A stretch of DNA of 64,000 nt from Prostheceraeus crozeri (taxonomy: Eukaryota > Platyhelminthes > Polycladida > Euryleptidae), in contig CAJQUW010002006.1 in assembly GCA_907163375.1 (NCBI GenBank), forward strand, positions 434,001-498,000, written 5' to 3'. Each line of letters starts with the position of its first letter. Within the stretch, counting starts at the first letter, position 1. Both the position numbers and the translations under genes were made by a program. The notes under the pieces are model-generated. The model searched no databases. It had not been told where the DNA came from and saw only the letters and a program-made list of their open reading frames with translations. Below are positions 10,850-22,758 of the stretch, piece by piece.

Positions 10850-11284
10850 CACTAGGTGACATGCCACGCTCAATTACGCGTAATTCACGCGTAAACTACG
10901 CGCAATTATTACACATGACCCAAAACATCCGTGGCTATGGGTGATATTGCTGCAACATCTGTCGGCAGTCCTGCTATAGAGACTTTGCGTCTCATGTGTC
11001 TGCATGTGTCAGCGGCTAAACAATGTGATAGGACCTGAATTGCATGCTCACGGAAAACAGAATATGCTTAGCGGTTCATCCGTGGTTCCAGCAGCAACGC
11101 AGACAACCGTAGACAACGCGCAAACTATAAACGCTCGCCTGCGCGTATAAGCATTCCCGACCATGTTTTAACTGTATCAGATCAAGTGATTTCGGACTCT
11201 TATTGCAGCGTGCAAATGTACGAGGGTAGAAGAACCGCGGATGTGTGGGGTGCTCCGTAATTACGCGTGGCATGTCACCTAGTG
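10850..11284. mobile_element. 435-bp MITE with TA target duplication
   Basis: The left end CACTAGGTGACATGCCACG (from 10,850) is mirrored by CGTGGCATGTCACCTAGTG ending at 11,284. The complementarity continues inward through AATTACGCG words, giving TIRs of about 30 bp. TA flanks both ends (10,848-10,849 and 11,285-11,286). There is no transposase ORF. The interior is unusually rich in CGCG and ACGCGTA palindromes. This is a non-autonomous DNA transposon, and the TA duplication fits the Tc1/mariner group. Confidence 0.88.
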
Positions 11285-11286
11285 TA

Positions 11287-12051
11287 GCAAACGCGAACCT
11301 GAGACACTTTTATGTACAACAATCAAACAAAAAGGAGAAGACTCCACTGGATTAGATGGCAAAACTGTATTCGACTGAAAGTGGAACGAGAAGGTGGACA
11401 CTAAAGCAGTGTTATTCAATTGATTAGATTTAGCAGCAATAAATACATGGATTATTTGTAGACTTATAAATGGCAGTAATGTCAGTCGCCGAACCCATTT
11501 GAGTGAAGAACTTTGTCCAATCAACCGTACAACGCATCTTCAAGCTCGTCTGGTTAAATTATTCTTCAAATGTCTACCAAGACTGTGTTCAATGCATGCA
11601 GGTGTACTATTATCAAGTATTACTATTTTTATGATTGAGGTAGTAAACACAATTAGTAGAATTTCCGGGACTAAGATAAAAAGGCTGAGCTTATCAAGTA
11701 GCAATTATATGTATAGTGGTTGGATAGCCACTTGTTAGTAGTGATCCCATCCCAACGCGAAGGTCAAAGGTGTACCGTGACCTTTGGATTCCGTCCCCCG
11801 TCATTAGATACGTGATGTTACTACTTATGGTTTTACATGCAGTGCCAAAAGACGGAAAAATGTGAAGCCGTGATGTATTGTGAACATTAGACGTGGCCGG
11901 GTATGTAATAAGACTATGAGCAGACTCAAGTGCAGCAGGAGTGACTTTACGTTGACCTGATCTCTCCGGGAGACAGGGTGGACTGAGCCTGGTATGTGTT
12001 GAGAGAAGGGTGAGACTACAAATGGAGAAGGGATTTTGTCCATGATGGAGC
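11287..12051. other. no gene recognised
   Basis: Sequence between the MITE and the outer end of the left inverted-repeat arm. Minus-strand ORFs (72-123 codons) have no known motif. I looked here for the missing last exon of the astacin gene and did not see it. Confidence 0.45.
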
Positions 12052-12718
12052 ATGCTTTGTGTCATGTCGTGCGGAAGTGGATGTGTTTTGTACGACGAAC
12101 CACTGATCTTTGACTGTAAGATGTGATGGGATACTATGTGATTAGGTGCATTTGGTGAGAAGAGAAACGGGTCTTTCGCCTCTCTCTCATCAGATGACTC
12201 CTAAAAAAACCGGGTTAGACCAAGGCTGATTTTTCGATGGGTGATATCACCTCAGTTGTTAGAGTGAGTGGAAAGCCAGGAAATGTCTTGGAGATCAAGC
12301 CATCTTAGTAGGCCTACACTGTAAAGGCTTGTATCTTTGCTTTGTAGCAGTCAGATGGACTTCGTTCAAAGTTTGTTGGAGAGGTCATGATCCGCTTGAT
12401 GTGACAGACTACTTAGAAACGTTTTATAAGTAGAGCTAAAATGTCGAAGAATTTAAATTCGTTCTTTTTGGATGTTTTCCTGAGTTTTCGACCCTGCTGC
12501 AGTCAACCAAGGCATTTATCATACCAATGAAGTCTTCGGATTGGACAAGCGAGCATTCTTAGCTCAACAAAACATCCACTATAAAGAAGAGAGTTGACTG
12601 TCATGGTCATATTTGCTTTTTGCAAGTGTCAGGGACTCTGCTATCAGGCCATTTCTCAAACTCACTGAAAGGGTGCATGGTAAGGACATTTTAGGTGTAA
12701 TACTTCCGATGCCTATGG

Positions 12719-13180
12719 TTGGGTGGGCGTTCTTTCGTGATAGTGGTGAAGTCTGGGGAGCATCGAACTGTTGGCAGTTTTAATCCTTGTAAAATCTCTC
12801 TACGTCTTCTTTGTAAGTTTTCGTCTCAACGCCATACTCTGACAGCCAGGACGACATTGAGCCACAGTTTACCTGATAGAATTTCCATTGCACTGAGTGA
12901 CTCAATGTTGAACGTCAGCATGGAGTACGTTGGGCATGAGTTCTCAACGTCATCTTTTCTATCGCTCGGTCATGCTCTCCCAGAAGTTAGCCACTCCCTG
13001 TCTGTCGCACATGTATGGGAGATGAACTGCCTCTATCTAAATGAATCAAAGGTAGACATTCATGCGCCAAACGCACACACAAAACATACTTCTCTCTTCT
13101 TCACTGAACAAGCTCTTTTGATGAGAACACACTTTACCATGGTAGAATCATCAACAAAGAATTCATATCTATATCAATAG
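12719..13180 (+). CDS. unassigned 153-codon ORF, duplicated in the other arm
   Basis: The encoded protein is identical in sequence to that at 37,115-37,576 on the minus strand, within the mirrored arm. It has no signal peptide, transmembrane helix or domain that I recognise. It is rich in Ser, His and Leu, as expected of translated non-coding DNA. Identity over 459 bp may simply reflect high arm identity rather than selection on a protein. I list it because the two copies stay open. Confidence 0.2.
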   Translation: MGGRSFVIVVKSGEHRTVGSFNPCKISLRLLCKFSSQRHTLTARTTLSHSLPDRISIALSDSMLNVSMEYVGHEFSTSSFLSLGHALPEVSHSLSVAHVWEMNCLYLNESKVDIHAPNAHTKHTSLFFTEQALLMRTHFTMVESSTKNSYLYQ

Positions 13181-14199
13181 GATGCTATACTTTTTGCGGA
13201 TTACATAGAGATGGTTTATGACATTAGCGCTAAAAATGTGTTATATAATAAACAAACCAACAGTATTGTGCTATCAACAGTCAGTGTAAAAGCACTTTCA
13301 TGTAGATGAGATCATTATAGTCTTAAACCTGTACTGCAATCACTTTTAAAGTGTTGATACACAGCAACAACTAATCTCCTTATACAATCAGCTCAGCATT
13401 ATAGAGTGACAACAGGAAGAAATGCATCACATTAAAAACATCATGAGTTAGTTGATCAAGGTACACAATTGCATATGTTAAAGTGTTCTACTTCGTCGTT
13501 GAACTATCAAAGATTCAGCTTGAGGAACGTGCATCACTCACTGCATTTTCAATGACCAAACACATGTAGGATGTGAAACCATGATTTGTGTTTCAACAAA
13601 GTCTGTGAAGCTTGAACGAGTTCACTCTGAAGTTGAAAATCTCGTCCATATGAATATCTCATTATATGAAGTTTTAACGGTACAGCTTTGAGCATCACGT
13701 CTCTTGAAAATGAATAAACTAAGAATGGCATGCATGTAGATGTGAGCATGTGAAGACTACTCATGCTTATGTTATGTGGTTGATGTTTGGGATATGCAGT
13801 CAGATTGAAATGTAGAAACGGCTTGATGGTTTGCAATCACGAAAGTATATGAATGAACACACAACGCTGTTTCGTCAATCATTACCGTCTGTGTTATAAG
13901 TGATACAAGTAAACTTCTTTTAGATTAGGTTGAATATCAACACGAAAGTCACTGACAAACGTTAAAAGTTACTCCATGACATAAATGAAACTGGTATAGC
14001 ATCCAAGGTAGTTCAAGTGACAGAATCAAAGTGAAACATTTATGAAGTGAGTTGTTTCATCAGTTGCTGCAAGCTAGATTGTAAATGAGCATTGAGAATA
14101 AATGCAGAAACTTACGAGCGTTTCTAGTAGAACGTTGAGATGTTTCGTAAAGCAGTGCAGTCGTATCGTGTTTAGGAATCAAGGCACAACAACGCGTCT

Positions 14200-14620
14200 G
14201 GAGAACTCTACACCGTAGCACAGGTCGAGATGTTGGAACTCATGTGGGTGATGGACATTGGAGAACTCTACACCGTAGCACAGGTCGAGATGTTGGAACT
14301 CATATGGGTGATGGACATTGGAGTACTCTACACCGTAGCACAGGTCGAGATGTTGGAACTCATGTGGGTGATGGACATTGGAGTACTCTACACCGTAGCA
14401 CAGGTCGAGATGTTGGAACTCATGTGGGTGATGGACATTGGAGAACTCTACACCGTAGCACAGGTCGAGATGTTGGAACTCATGTGGGTGATGGACATTG
14501 GAGAACTCTACACCGTAGCACAGGTCGAGATGTTGGAACTCATATGGGTGATGGACATTGGAGTACTCTACACCGTAGCACAGGTCGAGATGTTGGAACT
14601 CATGTGGGTGATGGACATCA
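14200..14620. repeat. 60-bp minisatellite, 7 units
   Basis: Exact 60-bp periodicity: GATGTTGGAACTCATGTGGG, TGATGGACATTGGAG(A/T)AC, TCTACACCGTAGCACAGGTC. Units differ at only a few sites, notably GAGAACTC versus GAGTACTC and CATGTGGG versus CATATGGG. Because 60 is a multiple of 3, two frames stay open through the array. I do not think it codes. The mirrored array at 34,015-35,094 has 18 units. Confidence 0.97.
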
Positions 14621-16580
14621 GATACGCCGATGTTTGATTGTGTGGAATCAAACCCATATTCTCTGAAAAATGCCCATGTGCATAATGTTTATTCCAGACA
14701 GGTTCAGTACGCAGTATTGCAAATCTCGTTGTAAGAGTGAAATGCAGCATCGTTGCATCAGGGTAGGTGCAGGATTATGAATAACTCATGTTCGGGGTTA
14801 GTGTTGAATGCAATATCTGTCAATAATCAAACAGGCAATCATGTGCTGTAGTATCTACGTGTGAGATGTAAATCAACCTGGTAGATACGAACATGAGCAT
14901 GTAAATTGAATCAAGCGTGTTGGTTACTCGCACAAGACATGAAACGAAATGTGAATTCAAGGACTCATACTCATGTTATGTGGGAAAGAAATGAAATGAT
15001 GTTTGGGATATGCAGTCAGATTGAAAAAGTAGAAGCGCCTTGTTTCGTGAATGGTTTGCAATCATAACGCTGTTTCTCAAATGAGCACCGTCTGTGCTGG
15101 AAACGTGTATTAAAGATTCAATTTTACCCATGTGATATTCGTAAACACTAAGGTTGTTAGAGCTACGTACTAATATCTGCGGTGTAAGAAACCGAGGGTC
15201 CCATGCACTGCGCTAGCAGCGATAACAACGAATTTTATGTTGGTGAAACATTCACGTAGATCATGATATTGTTAGCTCTGTATTCCAGTCACTTTTCAAG
15301 TGTTGAGTTGTAGAAGAACTGTAGAAACTAATAAGCGTATAAGTTTTAGATGCAGTTAAACTTTATCGAGTGTTTACTGGTAGACATGGTTCAAATTAAA
15401 AGCAACTTCGTGTTGGTTTTGATGATGACAAAGTGATAGCTCATTGAACTATCAAAGAGTACTGTGATAGATGAGATCAGGAAAGTACATCACTTCGTTC
15501 TAAATACTCTTCATAATAAACGTGCGCTTGAGTTCTGTGGGATGTGAAGCTATGACATGCACACGACTTTGTGTAAGTTAAAACGACCGAGTAACATAAC
15601 TGTCTCTTTGGTATGAATTATAAGAAACAGTAAAGCCTTGAACATCACGTCTCTTGAGCATGAGTAAACACAGAACGCTAGAGCTGTCCATGTTGTATTC
15701 TATTGAAATGATAGAATCAAGCTTGTAAACGACTCTCGAGTGAGCTGTTTTCATTCGAGTGTGCATTGAAAATCAAAAAGTGAATGATATTGGAATGACA
15801 CAATCAAATGTGTAAACTGAAACATGCATCGAGTCAGTTGATTTCATGCTCAATTATTTGTGTATTGAAATAATCAAACGTGCTGCCCATGTTGGATGCC
15901 AAGTTGCATCCGTGCAAGGGCTTTGAAATTTATGTTTTGTTCGTTGAAGTAAACATGCATAGACGAAAAATATAAATATCGTAAGGTACATTAGGTGAGT
16001 GTTAAAATGAGTTTCATGTTGACGAGAGTTTCTGTGTAGAAGAGCACTTATGTAGTATGTGAACCTCATTTTGTATCACACTTGTTTCTTACGAAAGTCA
16101 TGTTAAATTCAGCGGCATAGTGTTGGTAAAGCTGCAACATTGAAGATCTCGTTGGAATGACGTTTATTGTCAAGTACATATATCTTGAGCTTTTAAATAT
16201 GAAACAACACCATGTACTTCTCATGATTGAGATGAATGTAGTAGGAAGTGTGCTTCCTTGACTTTAAGATGTTGAATTGCACAACTCAGGCATCTATTTT
16301 GAATGTAAGAAGGCATATCAGATCTAACCAGGCATATGAAGCAACGTTCAATAAATGAATCTGATGTCGTGTATGCAGATGTGTACACAATTAGACGCAT
16401 TCAACATACATGTAGGTTAATGTGAAAGCAGTTATTTGAGTGAAAAACGTCTAATACTGTTGTGATCGGTCATTACAATTTGATGAAAAGGAAATCCATT
16501 CAACTGTATGTGAGTGAACTCTAAACAATGAGAAACATGCTAGTGTTAATGTGATGATCTTCTACGTTATGTGGAATGTA

Positions 16581-16602
16581 ATTAATTATGTTATTATTAT
16601 TA
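16581..16602. repeat. (TTA)n microsatellite
   Basis: About seven TTA triplets, present in the left arm only, beside the point where the LINE insertion begins. Confidence 0.85.
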
Positions 16603-16848
16603 TTATTCTAAATAATGTTCTACGTAATGTTTGATTTCGTTTTGCCACAGAATTGTATTCAACTGCGCCGGCGTCGGCTTCCCAGAAAAGAAAGGTTGTA
16701 TGTAGCCACAAAATCGAAATGAAACATCACAGAGTTAGACAACTTGCTCCATCTCGAATGGATAATTCGTGTATCGCTTGCTATTGGAAATGGCAAACAA
16801 TAAGCTGTCAGCAGAGCACTTCACACACACCAAAACACACATCGCTGC

Positions 16849-17499
16849 TTGGTGATGAATGTGTACAACATAATGCTTGTTAAGGAAATTATGCAAGTTT
16901 ATAAAAACACAAAACGTCCACTGGTTTTATGTTTCGTAGATTTGTCAAAGGCATTTGATTCCATTTCTAAAAACAGAATGATTGATAAATTAAGACTCAT
17001 GATCCCCAAATGCAAGATTTTATCAGTAATCATAAGTGTTATCATTAAAAAAGAGTACAAAGTATTATACAGTGGAAAAGAAACGCAATCATTTAAACTT
17101 GAAAATGGAATTCCACAAGGAGACGTACTATCACCAACCCTATTTAGTATTTATATAAATGATTTCATTGATATCTTAAATGCTAGCAAAGATGAAATTG
17201 ATTCTGTTCGACTTTTTGATTTGGAACTGTCACCACTCATATATGCGGATGATATACTTTTAATGAGTGAGAGTATGCGAGGTTTGAATAGTCAGTTTAA
17301 AATACTTTGCAAATTTTGTGCAGAAAATGGCCTTTGCATAAATTATGAAAATACCAAAATCATGACTGAAAATTTCACTACAAATATAGACAAATTTGAA
17401 GTTAGTCTCAATGGTAAGCAGATATCCATTGAAGTGGTTGATAAATATAAGTATCTAGGAATGTGGATATCGAAAAATAATACATCATTTGGAACAATT
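16849..17499 (+). pseudogene. non-LTR reverse transcriptase, N-terminal part
   Basis: Reverse transcriptase of a LINE, which copies its own RNA at a nicked target. Visible RT motifs in order are LCFVDLSKAFDSI (first catalytic Asp), LENGIPQGDVLSPTLFSIYI, and LIYADDILLMSES (the catalytic YADD). These are followed by CINYENTKIM and YKYLGMWISK, the usual thumb-region landmarks. No endonuclease domain is visible upstream, so the copy is 5' truncated. The frame continues to a DNA-transposon insertion at 17,500. The C-terminal portion resumes at 20,039 in a frame that does not rejoin exactly, implying one further small indel at or near the insertion point. Confidence 0.88.
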
Positions 17500-20038
17500 C
17501 TGGAGCTTGGTGATAAAGGGGCCTATGTCCAAAAACACTGTTTCCCGTAAATTGGAATATAAGATTTAGATTGTCTCTGAAAATTAGGTAAAGCCAAAAC
17601 TCCAATATAAATGCCATCGTTTATGTACCTTGGCATATTTATGATATAAAACCATCGTTTGTAAACAAATTTTCTCTTTATTCAGCGGAAATACGATGCA
17701 TCAAAAAGTTGATTGTAGTGAAAATCCTGGACTTACGCCCTTTTAGCACTAAAGATGAGTCAGTTGGCGAAGTACTACTATTCATCCACTGCTTCCCCTG
17801 CAGTCAGAATTTGATAAAAGTACTGCGATGAACGAGAAATATATGGTAGAAGGTCAGTCAAGACGTTTGGAGTGACAGGTCTTTGTTCATTGTAAAGCGA
17901 TTCCAAATTCCATAATAGTGGTCTTCTTTTGGCCTTTCTACGAAAATCCACTTCACATGGAGCAGATTCAGAGTCGAAGGACGAGCGGTATGTAAAGATA
18001 CCTGCTTCTGAGTTGTACTGCAACTCCCTCACAGTCAGCCAGTTTACTGGTTTTCCTTCAATGTCATGCTTCCTTTTCACAAGGGGACCTTGGAACAGAT
18101 TCTTCGAATTTCTGAAATGATCCTGATGCATTTCAACAACTTGGATTCTTGGTTTCCGGGGAATGCTACGTACAATATCATACCAGTCTCTTGGTATCTC
18201 GATAATTGAATTGGTGGCCTTTTTCTGTCTTTCTATAGCGGCATGAATAGTATCTGCCTCCATGTGTGTGTGGCCCGGAATGAGGAATCTCTGCGTTATC
18301 TTTATCCCTCGTGATGCTGCAGCACTCATCAGCATCGCAGAAACTTGCATGTTTCAATTTTGGCCTCCGCAGCTGTCACTCCACAGGCGAACATCTTTCA
18401 CTGAAGATGGAAGGCTGTCGATGTATCTTAGTAGACACGATCGAATTTCTTGTGAGGCCGTCCAGCTATGGTTTGGTCCCACATATAACAAATTGACCGG
18501 GATTTGTTGTTGTGTGTTTCATAAACTGTTGAATTATACACGGCCAGCTGCCGCTTGTAGAAGGCTATACCCGTTTGGATGAAGGGACACTGAAGAACTT
18601 TTTGCAGATCGAATGAAGCTGTCACCACATGTTGTGAAGTCGAAGATTCAATTTTATCATTGCGCTTCAAAGAGTAGGCAAGTTCAGCTTCCGCGTGATG
18701 TGCACTCCTTGCCTGTTCGATCTGTACCTTCTCTTCGTTCGCCGCATCAATTAACGAAGCTTTAAATGCATCGCATTTTTCACATGTGTCGCTAGCTGGT
18801 GGGTGAAATGATAAATTGAAGTCCTCGACGAAGATTTTTCGATAAAGATGGCTTTTTTGTGGTGGGATGTTCTTTGCTTCACAGTGTTCTTCATAAAGTC
18901 GATACATATGCTCGATGGATAGATGAGGGTTCAGGTACTTTTTCGCAGATTTTTCACGACTGTAATGACTTTCGTATGCTGGAAACATCTTAATGTGATC
19001 ACGAATATTGTCAAGATCCACTTCCGCGATTTTTGGCTGCTGACCATGCCTGCCTCTCTTGTCTTTTGGGATGATATTGCTGCTACCACTGAGTCTCTTT
19101 CTTTCAGAAATTACCCTTGCCTTTTTCCGTGATATTCCAAAAGTAGCGCAGAACATAGACAGACAAACTTCAGTTGGCTGACCTTCAACTAGAAGATAAT
19201 ATTTTCTTGTAAAGCGTCGTCTGCTTGCATTATGTGAATCGATTCTCATTCGTTCTCGCAGCTTTGTAGTCTCCTCGATCAGGCTAGCCAACAGTTGGTC
19301 TTGCTGCTCAGAGGAATGTTCGTAAAAGTCACTAAAAATATTTTCTCTGTTTTCTTCAATTACTGCTTCATAACATTTCATGCGACACGCTTCCCCACAT
19401 GGACTGCCCATAGTCTTCTCAATCACGATCTTTCCACTATGATTCACATACTTCAGTCCTTGCGCTCTTTGTGACTTAATAACGTTTCTTCTCCACGTCG
19501 AAGGCCACCGAAGTCTCTTTCTACTTCTTCGACGTTCAATGGTCTCAGTTACTGGTGATGTGGGAATTTCATTAGGGCTTTGATGATCGGGCTGAGGTAG
19601 TGTATTCTCAGCATCAGAGTCAAGTGATTCATTGTCTTCGGACGACGAATGGACACACAATTCGACGATATTATCAAGCGATATTCGACGTCTCTTCATA
19701 ATGCCAATCACAGTGGAGCAAAGAAGGGGAATCGAAGCTTCTGCTGACAATGACGACAAGCTTCTGAGCTGTCCACACACATAGTTTTCGATAATAGCCT
19801 CTCACTGCAGTGCAATAGCACTCACATAAGATTTTCAAGGACATAGGCCCTTTTAGCACTAAAGCTTGTTGCAGTTGCTTGGACATAGGCATTTGGAAAT
19901 TTTATTTTGTGAAGCAGGATTGGGTCATTCGGGAATGATAATCACACAGAAGCTGCATATCAAGTCACACTATATAGTGGTGTGTAAATCTCAAAATCGA
20001 TCAAATTGGACATAGGCCCTTTTAGCACCAAGCTCCAG
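17500..20038 (-). mobile_element. 2.5-kb DNA transposon with SDSCGGQN-type transposase
   Basis: The TIRs read CTGGAGCTTGGTG(A/C)TAAA then GGGCCTATGTCC at both ends. AATT flanks both sides (17,496-17,499 and 20,039-20,042), a likely 4-bp target duplication. Because AATT is itself palindromic, the TIR/TSD border is uncertain. The right-end word GGACATAGGCCCTTTTAGCA also occurs inside at 19,839 and, one or two bases changed, at 17,729. These may be subterminal transposase-binding repeats. The element interrupts a LINE. It does not match the TSD/TIR habits of Tc1, hAT or piggyBac, so I leave the superfamily open. Confidence 0.82.
17778..19780 (-). pseudogene. transposase-like protein (SDSCGGQN family), two breaks
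   Basis: Minus-strand gene in two ORFs. The first (19,780 to 18,428, about 450 codons) has an acidic and then basic N-terminus. It is followed by MGSPCGEACRMKCYEAV, a Cys-rich block HPPASDTCEKCDAFKASL, and a conserved central block (FDLQKVLQCPFIQTGIAFYK, RSICYMWDQTIAG). A one-base shift near 18,427 leads into RLWSDSCGGQN, where a TGA stands for the Arg expected after QN. The second ORF (18,350 to 17,778) holds the GHTHMEADTIHAAIER block. From memory, proteins with this order (Cys-rich, W-E/D, SDSCGGQNRN, GHTHM--D--H--IE) are common in invertebrate genomes and behave like transposases. The likely acidic catalytic residues lie in SFDLQ, WSDS and the EADT/IE block, but that assignment is inference. 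Confidence 0.75.
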
Positions 20039-20978
20039 AATTGATGGCTAAAGGTAAACAAGCAGTTTATCTCACGGCTAAACAACTTAAAGAATTTGGT
20101 CAAGTTTCTGGTGAAATTTTGAAAAATACCTTTGAAATGCTTGCACTGTCTAGAATGAAATACTGTGCGGAATTTTGTTTTTTCAAAAACCTAAAGAGTT
20201 TGGATCAAATTCAATACCAGTTTTATAAACGATGCTATCACTTGAAGCCGACCACACCAAATTATTGTTTAATCGGTGAATTTGGAATACGTCCTATGGA
20301 TATTCATTTCTATAAAGCTGCAATCTGTCTTTGGATGAGATTAATTACAAAGGATGGAAATAGCTTAATGAAACAGGTATATAATGCTATATATCTCAAC
20401 ATGATATCAAATGGAAATGAGAGTAGATACACATGGTGTTGGAGAATAAACAGATTGCTTACAAAACTAAACTGTCAAAGCTATGGGATGAACAGCTAAC
20501 GGCTGATAAAAAAGCATACTTGAGAATTACAAAAGACCGAATATGTCAGTATAACAGGGAAAAATGGATATCTGCAGCAAAAGAGAGCCATTCTGGTCTG
20601 ACGTATTTAGAACTATGCCAGTTTGAGGAAACCTTGAAATCATATCTGAATTTTGATATCGACTGCAATGATATAAATATGTTACTAAAATTTAGGACAA
20701 AAAATCATAAATTAGATTTTGTAACAGGCAGTTACAGAAACAGATTGCGACATGAAGAACGTCTTTGTGAACTTTGCAATGAATCAAAAGTGGAGACTCT
20801 ATATCACTTTATGATGGAATGTCCATTGTATCAAAATATGCGGCAACAAATTGCACCATTGTTATGTTACTGCAACACGATAGTTGAATTTCATAAATTA
20901 ATGAATACCTTGATTCCAAAGCATTTAAAATCCATCGCAAGATTTCAAAAAAAGCCAACGAGTTACGCATGGTCATAA
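20039..20978 (+). pseudogene. LINE RT C-terminal part with zinc-knuckle-like tail
   Basis: Continuation of the LINE protein beyond the DNA-transposon insertion. The first ORF (to 20,499) has MAKGKQAVYL and RMKYCAEFCFF, the usual post-RT 'LA-KG--A' block. A frameshift in the 20,430-20,499 overlap leads to the second ORF (to 20,978). That ORF carries LKFRTKNHKLDFVTGSYRNR, then RLCELCNESKVETLYHFMMECPLY (read as CELCNES and LYHFMMECPLY), the CxxC-H-C zinc-knuckle typical of LINE pol C-termini. It ends in a stop, with the 3' UTR to about 21,180. Confidence 0.82.
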
Positions 20979-22758
20979 AAGAAAGAATTCACCACAAAGA
21001 ATCTGAAATCTAAATAAATGCTCAATTATTGATTCCTCTCCTTCCTGATCTGCTTAATTTTTTTCTACAGCACTGACCGCACGCTGTATTGAAAAATCTT
21101 CAAACAATATAGCAGTATACACCTCAAAATTGTAATATTGTTTTCCAATGTTTTTGGAAATAAACAACTTTTGACTTTTGACTTACTAACATTCGATTTA
21201 CGGAATGCCCTATGCAATAAGGAATGGGGAGAAGGCGATGGTGAAGTCATCGGTTAAACTGATTTTCGTGCGCCAGCAACTTCTTTTCATAATGATCGGA
21301 AGGCTCAATGTCATGGAGAAAACTCGAGCGCAATGATCTGAATTCATCGAATCCAGAGGATTTTCGGCAATCGAAGCACTTTTCTTGAACTCAATTAATC
21401 CGCAAGTGACGAACGACTTTCTTCCTATCTGTAAGGCAATAGAAACTCCTTTTTGCCAACCTAAAAAGATCCTCGATGGGCCGTCGATTTCGAAATAATC
21501 ACAATTCTAGCAAACTGATGCAGATAAACAAAATATCAAATTCTGTGGGTTGTACATTGAAGTTGTTGAAGACATTAGTCACTTGCACTTAGCCATTGAC
21601 AGTCGTGCGTTTTGAACGACATGCCTCATGCATTATGTTGCAATCATGCTGTCTATCTTGCAAAGCTGTTTGATGACAGTTTTATACATTACATACAAAG
21701 CTACATTTCGATTTTGAAAGTAACCTGATCAGTGTTTCGAAATCAATAGTAGCTATTACCCTTAAGTAAAAACAGCAATGTCTATCCAACACATGTGTGT
21801 TGTTTCATTCAACGACTAAAATGTAAGACATTGAAATGAAAAACCCAAGTCCAACTTTATTGTATTGAACATGAAGCGTGTAAGTGAGATGGATAAGAAT
21901 AATTGTTGATGCATGTTAAACCTCATTTCATGGCAGCAGAGTTTCAAAGGTTTACAACTCGCAAGGGTGAATGTGTAATTAGGGTTGTCACAAAACTTAT
22001 GAATGACCAAGTGAGATTTACATGGCATCGAATTAGAAAATGCAAACCAAGTGTGATATGAAAGCGTAGAGATGAATAGACAAAAGTTTTGTATACGGAA
22101 GTTTTTTTGGATGTATGGATGTGCTACACACCTCTGCTGTGAATGAAGTCAACAGTGTTTTTGCAATGTTAATTAAGCACATTCTTTAACGTGTCAATGA
22201 CATGGATAAATTGCTTAACTTCGTTATATAAAGGATAGGATGTCAACAAATTGTGAAATTGATGTTATTGTTTGCTGAATTAAAGAGATGCAATGTATCC
22301 TGAAATAACTTATCACTTTTTGGGAATTGTCCTAAATCATCGATATACTGCTTGTAAATTAAGGGTGCAGTACCCAAATTTTAAAATAAGACAACGAAAG
22401 ATCCTTTAAAACGTCAAGATCATCACGATTCCTTCAGATTCGAAGAATTCAGGTCATTGTACGCAAGTTGATAAAGGCACTCCTTCCAATCATTATAGAA
22501 AAGCATGATCATGAAAAGCACAATATATTGTTAACCGTTTGTGTAACACATTCATTAACTTAATCATTTGTCAATGACATAGATAAATTGCTTAACTTCA
22601 TAATATAAAGGATAGGGTCATCTGCGGGTGGATTTAAGGACCGTGCGTTTTATATATCACAAATTAACGAGATCTTTTATTGTAGAATACATGCAACACA
22701 TGATGCACATGTTCGCGTTATAGAATGACTTTGAACGCAAGACTCAATTTCATAGTGG

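Larger units (their letters stand above)
16641..21543. mobile_element. 4.9-kb insertion (LINE plus nested DNA transposon) in the left arm
   Basis: The mirrored right arm at about 28,669-28,673 reads straight through GTTTGATTT / GGTTGTACATTG (seen there as its reverse complement). Here these two words are separated by 4.9 kb, so the right arm gives the pre-insertion sequence. The insertion contains a non-LTR retrotransposon on the plus strand, itself split by a DNA transposon at 17,500-20,038. The LINE 3' end is near 21,180, where CTTTTGACTTTTGACTTAC looks like a short repeated tail. The last 360 bp before the arm resumes are unassigned. I could not identify a clear target-site duplication. 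Confidence 0.8.
12052..22758. repeat. left arm of a giant inverted repeat
   Basis: This segment is the reverse complement of the right arm at 27,508-38,296. The match runs from TTTGTGTCATGTCGTGC at 12,052 (mirrored near 38,296) to CAATTTCATAGTGG at about 22,758 (mirrored at 27,508). About 5.8 kb is truly shared. The rest consists of later insertions: 16,641-21,543 is present only here, and 15,147-15,714 (568 bp) is replaced by a different 3.9 kb in the right arm. A small 55-bp block near 22,040-22,095 is also missing from the right arm. The identity is high enough that a 153-codon ORF is unchanged between arms. The arm is AT-rich with a dialect of short recurring words, and I see no recognised gene in it apart from inserted elements. 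Confidence 0.92.

Noticed and set aside
17929-18582. Plus-strand ORFs over the SDSCGGQN element
   Set aside because: They are antisense shadows of the minus-strand transposase.
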